DNA of 64,000 nt from Penelope pileata. Its lineage: Eukaryota; Chordata; Aves; Galliformes; Cracidae. Where the stretch lies: positions 648,983 to 712,982 of the forward strand of contig WBMW01002277.1 in the NCBI GenBank assembly GCA_013396635.1. The letters run 5' to 3'. Under the pieces are notes generated by a model. That model was not told where the DNA came from. It saw only the letters and a list, made by a program, of their open reading frames with translations, and made no database searches. The translations under genes and the position numbers were made by a program. Positions 41,101-53,100 of the stretch are shown piece by piece. Numbering within the stretch: position 1 is the first letter of the stretch; each line of letters opens with the position of its first letter.

Positions 41101-44100
41101 TAAAAGTATAGGATGATTTAAAAAAAAGGAAAAAAAGGAAAAAAAGGAATCACTTTCTTCAACAGCTTGAGTTCCAGCAGGAGTGGTTCTTGACCTTTTG
41201 TGCTTGATAAGAAATTGCTCAATCACTACTTATCTCACAATAAATATCCACTTTTTGGTTGAATGATAACCAATCACTGCACAACCGTTTCTGCTATCTT
41301 TGCACACGAGACTTACTTTTCAAAATGAAGATATGAATAGAGATGCAGTTGCATAAGGTTATAAAAAGGTTTATAAAATCCATGTAAGTAAAAGCCATAA
41401 AGGAAGACTGTGCTACTCAGTATCTGCAGAAGAAGCAATTTAGGCAGAAACAGAGCTATGGATTATAAACAACCATTTCAGAGAAGAAATCAAGCAGTTT
41501 CAACATGATCAATTCTAGAATGCCTTGTATTCCTACAACTGAAGTAGTTTTCCTTTTTGCATGAAAGAGGGATAAAAAGGCCCTTCTACGAGTTCCCTTT
41601 CCTTTATGCAACCAGGAACAAGATTTGTTCCTCACTGTACTAAATGAGGGTTTTACGCTGGCTAAAATAGGAGCATCAAACTGGTTTTCTAAAATGAAAC
41701 TGACATTTCAAGCTTGGGAGAGGAATCTATACGAGTAGAAACAGTTGTAAGCTTCCCTTCTGTATCTTAAAGTACTGGTGATTCTGAGTCACAGCAATAG
41801 CTCTCTTAAAAATGGCAAACACTTCAGCAGTACTGTATGAAGGAAAAAAATGAACACTATATAAGCAAGATAGTGGCCTAACTAAAAATAAACTGCCAAA
41901 TTTTGATGTTCAGTCACATTTCCTTTCACCTGTCACAAACCTGGTATTGAATCATCTGGAACGCAGAACCTTTCCTTGTACTGAATCAGTACATGATTCA
42001 TATAATTGCTGCATTCAGTTTTTCACGATCCTCCCTGTACCTTTCTGAAGTCTATGTTCACAATAGTTGGACTACTTTGCTGTATTAAAGGAAATTCTCC
42101 ATGACTTACTTGATATGCCTGTTCACTTCTAGTGAAAGTGTTTAACTCCAAATGTTAAAGTTGTCAAAGTAAAAAACAACAGAAAAAGAACAAACAAAAA
42201 ACAAACCAAAAGAACCAGAAGTAATCAAACAAAAAAACAACATTCTAGTGACGGAACCCTAAGTGATGTGAAAATTATATATATATGTAAAATAAGATGG
42301 TTATATTATTAAAACCAGAATGTGTGGAAGAGACCCAAAACTTTATAGCTGGAGAAAGACAGTGTTTATTCTGAAAAAGGATAATTACCTTCAGTGCTCT
42401 CCAAAGGATAGGTTGATACAATCGATAGAGCATTTCTTCAACTCCTTGACGAACTTTACTTTGCTTATGAAAATAACTCAGCATCTGGCAAAAGCAAACA
42501 ACAACAACAACAAAGTTTTGTAGACTGCTGTGCACAATCAAGAAAGGAGGTGTGTTGAGGGACGTTAGAAGAATTTATAAGGGAGGGTTGTAGATTTACA
42601 ATTCTTACCTTTTATTAATATTTATTATTATTATTTTTAAATCTGTTCCTTCAATAATGTAACCTAAACATTGCTCAAATGAATAACTGTTTTACCATTT
42701 CTTGGTTACTCTCTCATTTGTTACAGGAACTTCTGGACTCTAAAGGATCATTTTAAGTGAAATTCTTGTATACTGAAAATGAACTGGTCATCATTAGCAA
42801 ATTTATTCCAAGATCTCTGCTCATCTCCTCAGTTCAAAAAGGATTTATTTATATCACTATCCTCTTTTAAGATCATAAGCTTCTTTGTTTCTCAATAAAA
42901 AGAAATTAATGTCTGTCAAAATCCTATTCCATCAAAATTCTAAGCTTGAACTTTTTAAAACCTGTGTGTCTAACGCCATACATTCTTAATACAGGTTTTG
43001 GTATAACTTTACGCTTATGTTCTTGGAAAAATCTGAAAAGTCCATGAAAAATTGAAAAATTATTTTCAGTGCACCAACATTAAGACAGAAGAAATTGTGT
43101 TAAAATGACTATTTAGCTGAAATATATGGATCCAGACGACACTGGAATCTTATAGACACGGAGACAGGATAAATACACTGGTACATTAAGCTATATATTG
43201 CACATAGTATACCCTCTAGCTTCCACATTTTTGGTAGAAAGCAAGGGAAATGATAAGGTTATATCAGATCTGACTGCCCTGCCTTAAAAAGCTTCTCACT
43301 GAACTTTAAATGCTTTGCTCATGCACAAAAGCCACAGATAGGCAAGTGGAATCTGTACTCAAATCAAGGATTGTCCCTATACACATATACAAAACCAATA
43401 GGTAGCATAGTTGTATATTGTTTTATAGTTTTATACAGCAAACAGGTTTCATTTCAGACCCACCTACTGAACTTGCTTTAGGGAGCTTATGACTTTTTCT
43501 CACTGTGATCAGCTATGAAAAGGTCAATTCTCTAGGTAAAGAAAAACATAGATAATAGACAGCAAAGACTATTTCTGGCACTCCGCTCAAGAGTACAAAT
43601 ATAAGGGGATTTTAAAGGGATTTTACAGACAAGAGAAATTTGGTGCCAAAATATAAGTAAATTCCTCCTAAAATTTGTTCCAATAATTTGTCTTTCAGAA
43701 TATATTATTTTTTAAATAAATGACCCCAGTCACAAGCAAAGCACGACACAACCACTCACCACTCACCCACTCCCCTCCTGGTGGAATAACAGAAAGAACT
43801 GGGAGAGCAAATGCAAGAAAACTTGTGGGTCTAGACGTAGACAGCTTAATAAGTAAGGGAAAGAGGAATTTAAAATAATAATAATAAAAAAAAAAAGCTA
43901 CCCAGCTGTCAGTTTGGTACGACTTGTTCATGTCATGCTTTACAGGAGCTTACCTCTCTAACTTTGGAATAAACAGAAGAACTTCTTGGAAGATGAATTC
44001 CATGATGCATGAAATCCTGTATACAATTGTGTTCAAGCATCTACAGCAGAAACACATGCATGCTACTGTTAACACACAAGAAAGCAGTAAGTACGGGAGC

Positions 44101-47100
44101 TGTCAAGCAATATTTTTCTTTAAAACAAACAATTGAAAATAGTCTTTAACATTATCTCTTACTTGGCTTCTGCTTGGTTCAAAGCTCTCCATACTAGGGG
44201 CCTCTACCAGCATAAACTGATTTTCAGCATTTCAGCATACACAGTTTATCGGTTGCTAAGAGCCAAGTTTGGAATTTAAAAGCATCTCCACATGAATCTA
44301 CCATCTGTGGATTCATGTGGACCCTCAGCAAGTTTGCAGATGACACCAAGCTGAGTGGTGCAGCTGATACCTTGCAATCCAGGGCATATCCAGGATTACT
44401 CCATCACAGGTGCAGAATCTGGCACTTGATCTTCCGAAATTTCTTATGTTGACAATTACCCAGGAATTTCATCTATCAAGATCTCTTTGCAAGGTCTCCA
44501 TACTCTTTGACTCAACAGCTCTTCCTAGTTTAGTATCATCTGCAAACTAACTTAGTACGCATTCAAATCTTGCATCCAGTTAATTTATAAAAACAGTAAT
44601 GACAGCTGGCCACAGAATGAAAACATTAAAGACAACTGGGGAACCCCGCTACTGACTGGCTGCCAGCCTGACATAACCAAATCCACTATAACCTTTTGAG
44701 CCTGCACCTGAAATTTGGCTGGGGCTTTGCTGTGATGCTGTAATTATATTTTTGACCATTTCCATGGAAATCCACAAAACCTTGATAAATATTTAAGCTA
44801 TCGGATATGTAGACCTGCACATACTGAGTAAATATTACAGTAATTCAGGTAACTACTGCGTTTACAAAAGCATTGTGTACATATGTAGTTGTATAAAGCA
44901 ATATTTCAGCAGAAGAATTAAAGGTGCTTAAAAGCAACAAAGCTGACCAAAGTGGCTGAGCACTGATAGCAAGACTTGGTCTCACTTCTTGGCAATGCTG
45001 AAAAGGCCCTTTCCTTAAGGACAAGATTCCTTGAGGCTTGCTTAGGAATCTTTCCTAGGCTGAGAATTCATACAATCCTCCCAATCTTAAAACTCAAAGG
45101 TATCCAAATGAAATTTCAAGCATAATAATACCTCTAAAGTTTCTCCTGACACCTTCTTCCATGCTCTGAAGTAAACTTCTGAGATGTATTCCATCAAGAA
45201 TCTGCATTAACATACGGGAAACACTGTCAAGCAAGCATCCTATGTAAAACTCAAAGAAGTAAGAACATGAAGTTTTTGATAAGTACCATTATTAGTCCTA
45301 ATTCTGTGAACCAACTCTATTTTTAGAGGAAGCAAATATCTTGGAAGACTACACCAATAATTATAGAAAAACACAGTTAACTGTCAACTGATGAACCTAA
45401 GCACTCTTGAAAAACAAAAACACAAAATATCTGTTACAGTAGGAAAGTCAAAACAGTAGCACAGATATTTTACCATTTTTCTCTTAAATTGTTTATAAAC
45501 ACATACACGTATACCTTATTCTAACTGAATGCATCAGAAAGGCTCTGATTTCAATATGAAGAATAACCTATATAACATTTTTCTGAACAGTCAAAGGAAA
45601 AAGAAAATCCGTGGTTTTCATCCATCAATCAAGTTCTCAAGCTATGATCCTGTGAGTTATTTCTGATTAGAATGCCTCCATGTAGAATCTAACTGTATTA
45701 AATCAGAGGTTGTCCACAAGAAAAATAAAAACACCCTGCAGAAGCAGAAAAGGATCTGCAGTTCTCTAACACAAACACTGCAAGTAATGCAGCACAGTTC
45801 AAGTGAAAATCATGTCCTTTAGATAGATCTAAAAAAGCACTTTATTACATCTATAACTGTGGCCTTACACATACCTATGTATATAATTAGATGAAGTTGT
45901 TGAAACAACATGGTACTTAAATTCAGCAGATTTGAACTTCTCTGGATTCTAACATATTTCATCAACATAACAGGTATTTCAGCTTGAGACAAACAAAATT
46001 TTAGCCAAGCTCCTAACGATCATTAAGAGCTGTAACTGTTATTCATACCTTGGAAAAAACTGTAATTGGTTTTTAACAGTTCCATGTATCATTTTAATGA
46101 AGTTGACATTCCAGCTGAATAAAAAGCTCAAGAATCTTCTTCCCTGGTAGAGGAAAAGGGAGGTAAAACAAAAAAGTAAACAAAACAATGCCAAAGGGAA
46201 GTCAGAACCCAGAGGAACACCTCGTTTAAGAGCCACTTCAACAGTAAATACAGATTCTTAATTTTTAAACTTAATTAAATTACTGCCATTACTCCACTGA
46301 AGAAAAGACATGAAACAAATGCCCATGTGGATTACATATCTGCCTGCCTTTTTTTCCAATGTCCAATCTGTTCTAGAGTGACTTCAAGTTGTATTCCATA
46401 ATGATAAGGGACTGTGCAACTCAGGACCTTCACACCAAGGGTCATCAGAGCTCTGTCAAGTGCAGCATCATTCTGGGATGACACTGTAAAGATGGTGAAG
46501 GTACAGAAAAAACAGCATGACAACTCTTCCAGTATTGGATACAAACACATTTTTGAATGAAGTCACAGAGAACAGCTGGGCCACTGAGGAAGACAAACGC
46601 TCTGATTAGCAAGGACGATTCTTTTCATATTGCCTCACAGCAGGTAATGATGCAAGCCTCCTGGAGCTGCTTTATTCCTGAAATAGTTTTCTTTCCTTTA
46701 GCAAGCTAGAAGTGGTGATGGCAAGTCTAACGAGCAATAAAACTTCTGCAAGAAAAGAGAGTGGAAGGCTATGGAGAGAGGAAACAAACCCTTTCTCTTC
46801 TGGACTCAGAAAGATCTGCCCATGGAACCAGAATCTCATAGGGTATCTGCACAAGCAGCTTGAGTCTCTGTCATCTTACAGTGAAAGAATCCTTCTTGAG
46901 CTTCTAAGAACTCTGATAACACGTAAAGGTGAGTCAGCCAGTCGCAAAGGTCCTTCATCCTTGGCCAATGTTCAAAAGGTGCACTGACCAGTTAGAAGAA
47001 TTTCAAAGGCTCTTCCATTGAGAACTTAACCAACAGTTTTCAGACTCATGAGAAAACAGAGATTCTAAAAAGACTGATAATGCCAGTTGTCAATGAGAGA

Positions 47101-50100
47101 TGCTTCTACCAAGAACAAACACTGGACGATTAACCAAAAAAAAAAAAAAAGAAGCCACTTATGTTCACCTTTGGTGCTCTAATACTTGTATCGGAGTCCC
47201 AGCAGTGCACTCTCCCTTCAACATCCCTGACAAACTTACAGGTCAAGAGAGTCTAAACCCACAGCTCCTACCTCAACAAAGCAAAGATGAGGCCATACTC
47301 AAGCTCTTTTCATCTTCTGCAATCTTAGCAGAAAGATAGATGAAGAAAAGGCACAAAATAGATTTCTATCCCAAGTGAAGTCTGTATTTAGGAAAAAAAC
47401 TGATCAGCTAACTCCAAGAATGAGCCCATGACATAGCTGCATGAGCATTCAAGCTGCGAAGAGGAAAACAGAAAAGGAAAACGTCTGTGAATGGCTCCAA
47501 CATCCTTGACAGTATCTCACAGCTTATCAGTCAAAAGTCTTAATGCAAAACCATTAGGAAAAAAAAAAAAAAAGAGCTCACTTATAGAAAAGCATGGCAG
47601 GACAGAAATTTGCTTACCTCTTCTTTTTTAATGTGTCTTACACTCATGAAACACTGAAGCAACAAGTCCTTGACTTCATTACTCTCCTCTGAATCATAAT
47701 CAAAACAAAGTAACGTCTGATGTAGATTCCATAAACGAACAATGTCTGCACCCTGACAGAAAAAAAAGCCCACAGTACAGGCATTTAGGTATACTTTTAA
47801 TGTGATGAATCATTTAAAGGATTTTAAATAATGAAATTGAAATGAAATTGAAATGCATTGTTACAAATAGAAGGTAATACTGACTTCCAACAACTGAAGA
47901 CACACTCAAGTACAGAAAGCTGGTATTTCATGCAAAATTATTCCACTACTGAAATTTTAAACGAATGAAAGCAGTTAACAGGGAAGAATAAAAGGAACAA
48001 AAGTTAGGGAAATATTTATTGGGTTAGTGCAAAAGATTGTTGCGTTGCCCTATCACATGAAAACAAAACAATTTCAGTCCATCAATAGGTAAATAAGCAA
48101 GAGAAATTATTTCTAGATACAGAGTAACAAAATGAAGTTTCTCCTTTAAGAAGTCCCTATGACTTGCTGAGAATAGCTCTTAAAATCTGAATTAACTAGA
48201 AGAGCCAATTGCTACTGAAACCTTCATCACTGGGCTTTACAACTGAGCGAAGGAGAAAATAAAGATTGTAAAACAGACTGTTCTCTTGTGAAACGGATGC
48301 CAAAAATCTTTAAAGTTCATTATAAAGAAGGCAACAATCAACATCAAAAACACAATTTGTAACCAATATGTATCATAGAGTTCATTAATGGAGAAGCACT
48401 AGGACAGGGAAAACAAATGAACATCAAAAAAGCGTATTTTGGAGAGAGTATCTTTCTTGGAATATTCACTGATAATTTAAAACTCAATGTAGCTTCAGCG
48501 TACCGTAGCAGCTTTACCCAGACTTTTTCTCAGCAGTATGATAAACAGAGTTTTCCCCAGCTGCTCCTTCCCTTCCAGTCCTTTCTCCCACCACATTTCA
48601 CATACGCGTTGGATGGCACCCTGTAGGACATTTTCAGACTCAGGTAATGCAGGAACAATACCTACAACAAGAATGAAGTAATTATTTAGTGCAAAGAATT
48701 ATTACAGTAAAAAGCTGGTCTGTTAATACACTAAGTATATCTCACAGTATCTACCAGCTCTTGCCACATTTATATGTCTTAGTGACTTATTTTTACTGTG
48801 GGTATTTAGGCAGCTCTGCTAATTCTGAGGTTTTGGCCAAGTTTTTATAACAGTAGCAAAGGAATCTTCATTTTTTACGTATTCTGCAGCTTGCAGTATT
48901 TTTAAGGCAAGTAATCTATCCTTGGGTGAACAGGTGGGGGGAAAGAAAACTATTTAAGTTTCAAGTTTTAGATTGTGTAACTGATTTTTAAGTAAGTACT
49001 CCCTTAATTTTGTCTGAAAAATAAGAACTTGCATCAGTACCAACTTTTGCCCTTTAATTTTTTTTTCCCCATAGACCACTCAGCTCAAACAAAAAGCTTA
49101 GTACAGTCATCTGCTAAAAACCAGTGTAGTGATGTATGGCAAAACAGACAAGTACACACCATTTAATATAAAGGCACATTCTAGAAGAGCTTTGTAGTTC
49201 ACAGTTTCATCCACTGCAGGTATGGAAGCAGTAACTACAGCGGTCACTCCTTGGATTACAGCTACAGTTTGTTTCTGTAAGAAAGCAATGTCAAGGAAAT
49301 GATTCTGCAGTTTACTTTACTCTCAGAAGATAGTTAAGACAAGGTCATTCAGCCTGGAGAAAAGGCTCTGGGGAGACTGCATTGAGGCCTTCCAGCACCA
49401 AGAGGGAGCTTATAATCAGGAGGGAGCCCAACCTTTCACAGGAGTAGACAGTGGAAGGACAGGGTGGAAAGTTTTTAAACTAGAAGACTGGAGAAATCTT
49501 AGGAGAAAAATTACTCCTAATTGGAGGTCAGATGTTAGGAGTAATTTTTTTTTTTTTTTTAACTCAGTGGTGAGGCACTGGCACAAGCTGCCCAGAGAGC
49601 TGTGGATGCCCCATCCCGGGAGGCATTCAAGGCCAGGTTGGATAGGGCCTTGGGCAGCCTGATCTGGTGGGTGGCAGCCCTGCTCACGGCCAGGGGTTGG
49701 AACTGGATGATCTTTAATAAGGTTCCTTCCAACCCAAGCCATTCTATGAAATACACCTTAGCAACAGAGAGCAAAGGCAAGCTGTTATCAAGCTTCTATT
49801 TTGAACAGAATATACTGGCATTCAAGATCTACCAAGAAGGAAGAGGAAAACAGTTTTAAAGTACATCCTTTTCAAGAATTTTGAAAAAATCTTTCAGCTC
49901 CAGCTGGTAGGTAACTTGCCGACTGTACATATGTATCCACTCCTCCATAAAAAAAACTTCATCTGAACAAAACCAATTAGACAGACACACATTCAGGAGC
50001 TAGAAAGATCCTACCTGGCAGGGTCTTCTCCAAATTAAAAATCTGGTGACTTTAGATCCAGGTACATGAGCCTACAGGCCTCTGCACATATGACCAATTT

Positions 50101-53100
50101 CCTGCAAGACTCTAGGTCTCCCTAACAATTTCCATCCTGGACTTTTTTTTTCCCCTCCAAAATCAAGCAAACCTTTTCCCCCAATATTCTAGACAATTTG
50201 TGGACTGCAGTGCAGAAGCAGTACATGAAGGTCTGAGATAGAAAAATTCTATATAAGCTAAATATAATTTTGAGCAGGAGCACTGAAATCTAGATTTTAC
50301 AGTCTACATTCAATAAACTGACATATTAAATCAGGCAGTAAATTTCTTACAGCACATGCCAGATATTTAAGGCACATCTGAGATCAGCATTTGTTTATTG
50401 AAATAAGACATGCAAAAAGCCCCACTCAAGTTGTGACAATAAGTCCCATCTTTCATCATTAAAATTATCAGTAGAAATAACCTTTTATAGACTTTTACAG
50501 TGTAGTTAAATCATAACTTCTGCTTAACCCAAGCATAAAAGTTATGAATAAGGTAGGGAGAAGATGTTTGACCTTGTCTGATAACCCTTGCATGTTTAGA
50601 GATGCTAGGAAAATATTCCGTTTTATTTCCCAGGTCAATATTAAATATTCATCATAGTTATTTTACATGATTTTTACCATTTCTGGAACTATCTCAACTT
50701 CCACACCAACATGACTTTCACCATCGTCAGTCCTCTGCCATGTTTCCACAGGTTTCTCCAGCAAGATCTCTTTCAATAGGTGTGTCAGTCTCTCCCATAG
50801 TACTTCTTTTTGTTTTCTTGACAGTTCTTGAAGTAATTCATTCAAGTTGAAAGGATCGAATACATTTTTCTGTGAAGTGGTCAGAAGGTATAAGATTCCA
50901 CATCAGTGCTGAGATGCATATTTCATTTTCTTTCCCCCAAAATTAACACTTTTCTTGACATAAAGGATTACTTTCCATTCCTTTGCAGTTACAGATAAAA
51001 TACCTTCTATAAGTTTTATTTCTTTAAAAATAACCTGAGAAATTCCTGCTGATGAACTTTATTGTGAAACAAGGGTGTTTTTTTAAAGACTTTAGTCCTT
51101 ATAGCAACATTACCAAGCATAAATAACGTCCCTGCAACATCAAATTATCTCTTGCGTTTCAGATGCTACTTTTCTAACACAGGCAATACCACATCCTCAG
51201 CTAAGAAGCTAACAACCGTATGGAATTAAATTCCCTGATCATATCTTTGCTATCTTTAAGATTGATGATGGTTGTTGGAAAAAAAAACAAAAAACCTAAT
51301 GTAAGGACTAGAAATGTAACAGTCAGTACAGCCATAGGGACAGCACTACAGATCCTGGAGTACAAACTGCATCAAGCAGTGCTCCGTACAGTCCACTGTT
51401 TTAAAGTCTCCCTATTAAAAGCAACCTCTGAGCACACCAGCCCCATACTTCCCTCTTAAACTCTATTGAATGGGAAACCATGATTAGTGAGGAGTTTGGG
51501 TTTTGGTCAGTTGGGTCAGTGGTCACCACATTGTTCTTTAGCCTCGTATCTCCAGTCTGGGGACGGAAGGCATTTTTGCTGAGCTACAAGACTCTTTGGA
51601 CAGAGCCCCCTCTATCATATGTATAATCTCCAGCAACATCTTCAAACACATTTTCAGTTGTAACTGCATGTATAAACAGTTGTCCTTAAATAGTCATGTA
51701 TGAGTGAAACTAGAGTTCCAAGGGGAAAGGTAGCACAATCTACCAGTGTTGCCATTTTTGACACATTTAATTACATAAAGGAACTGCCTTGATGTACATA
51801 GAATATCCATTTTACTATGAGACCGATGTGAACAACTTAATCAGAAGAATCTTGCTGGAAGAATTACCTCAGATACAAAGAGCCTGTTAGCATCAGAGAA
51901 GGGTAGGCAACAACCTGCTAGGGAAGGGAACATGCAGAGAAGACAAGGAAAAACAGACTAGAAGAAGAACACAGGCACGGCCAAAAGGAAGTACTGGTAA
52001 TCTTTGAAATGTAATTTGCAATATTGAAATGAATGTTTATAGGATTAAGAACACTTTGAAGGAAAAAGAGGGAAAATTTTCCATGACCTTAAAACAAAGA
52101 TATTTTCAGTTTGCAAATGCATTAAAAAACAAGAGTCAGAAAGAAAAAAGTTGAAGGTAAAATAATGAAAGAAGCAGCAGTAAGTATTAGAAGGTTCCCA
52201 GAAGGCTTTGAGAAGAAAGATCCTGTTACATATTTATAGCAGTATTCCTATTCTATTCTACAGCTGGAAACAAATACAATAAACCAAAGGCCGCACAGGG
52301 AGCTCTGCAGCCCTCCACTTCAAACAAACCCAGAAGACAGGATATTAAGATTGTACTGTTCTGAACAAAAAGAACGGATTCGTAATAAGACCAGAGCTTT
52401 CTGATCTTTCTCTGGTATGATATGATAGCATTATTCCAAAACCTATGAGGGGGAAGGATGTCACTGAATGACAGTCATATCTGTGATTCATATTCTCCTC
52501 TCTAAGAAATACTTTTTTTTGAATCAGAACAGGATTCAGTGGAAAAATTTAACAGTGCCTGATAATGACTTTGATAAATAACACAATTATATAGAACGGT
52601 AATCTTTTAACAACAAAGAAAAGTGAAAAGCCCAAGGCAAATCACAAAGAGAAAGTAGCAAAACCCTGGAATTTTAGAAGATTTGAATGAAACAAAGCAA
52701 GGAGAGAAGGGAAAAAGAAAGTTAAGGCAGGAAAAGGGGGAAAAATGAGAAATGTTTAAAGAAGTAGTAATCATAAGATTAGAACTTAAAATTTAAGTAG
52801 GCAAATTCTTAAGCTTTCCCCCTCTTTCCACATTTATACACATACACTTCTAAAGGTCAGAATATACTACCACAGCCTTCTCAGAAAAGTAATCAAGATC
52901 CTAAAATAAGAATCCTCATCCTAAGACAAGATGTACTCAAACACCCTTCATCACTGAAGGTTTGGAAAGAAAACAAATAAAGTAACTCAAGTCTCTTTGA
53001 CAATCAAAAAGTAATCTGGACAGTCATGTTTCCTCATGCTATGAAGTCACGAAGACAATTTTAACCCTGCATAGACCAAGACACATTAAGACAGATTAGT

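Noticed and set aside
49416..49859. Frames of 73-108 codons on both strands
   Set aside because: They lie in the CR1 element 49347-49749.
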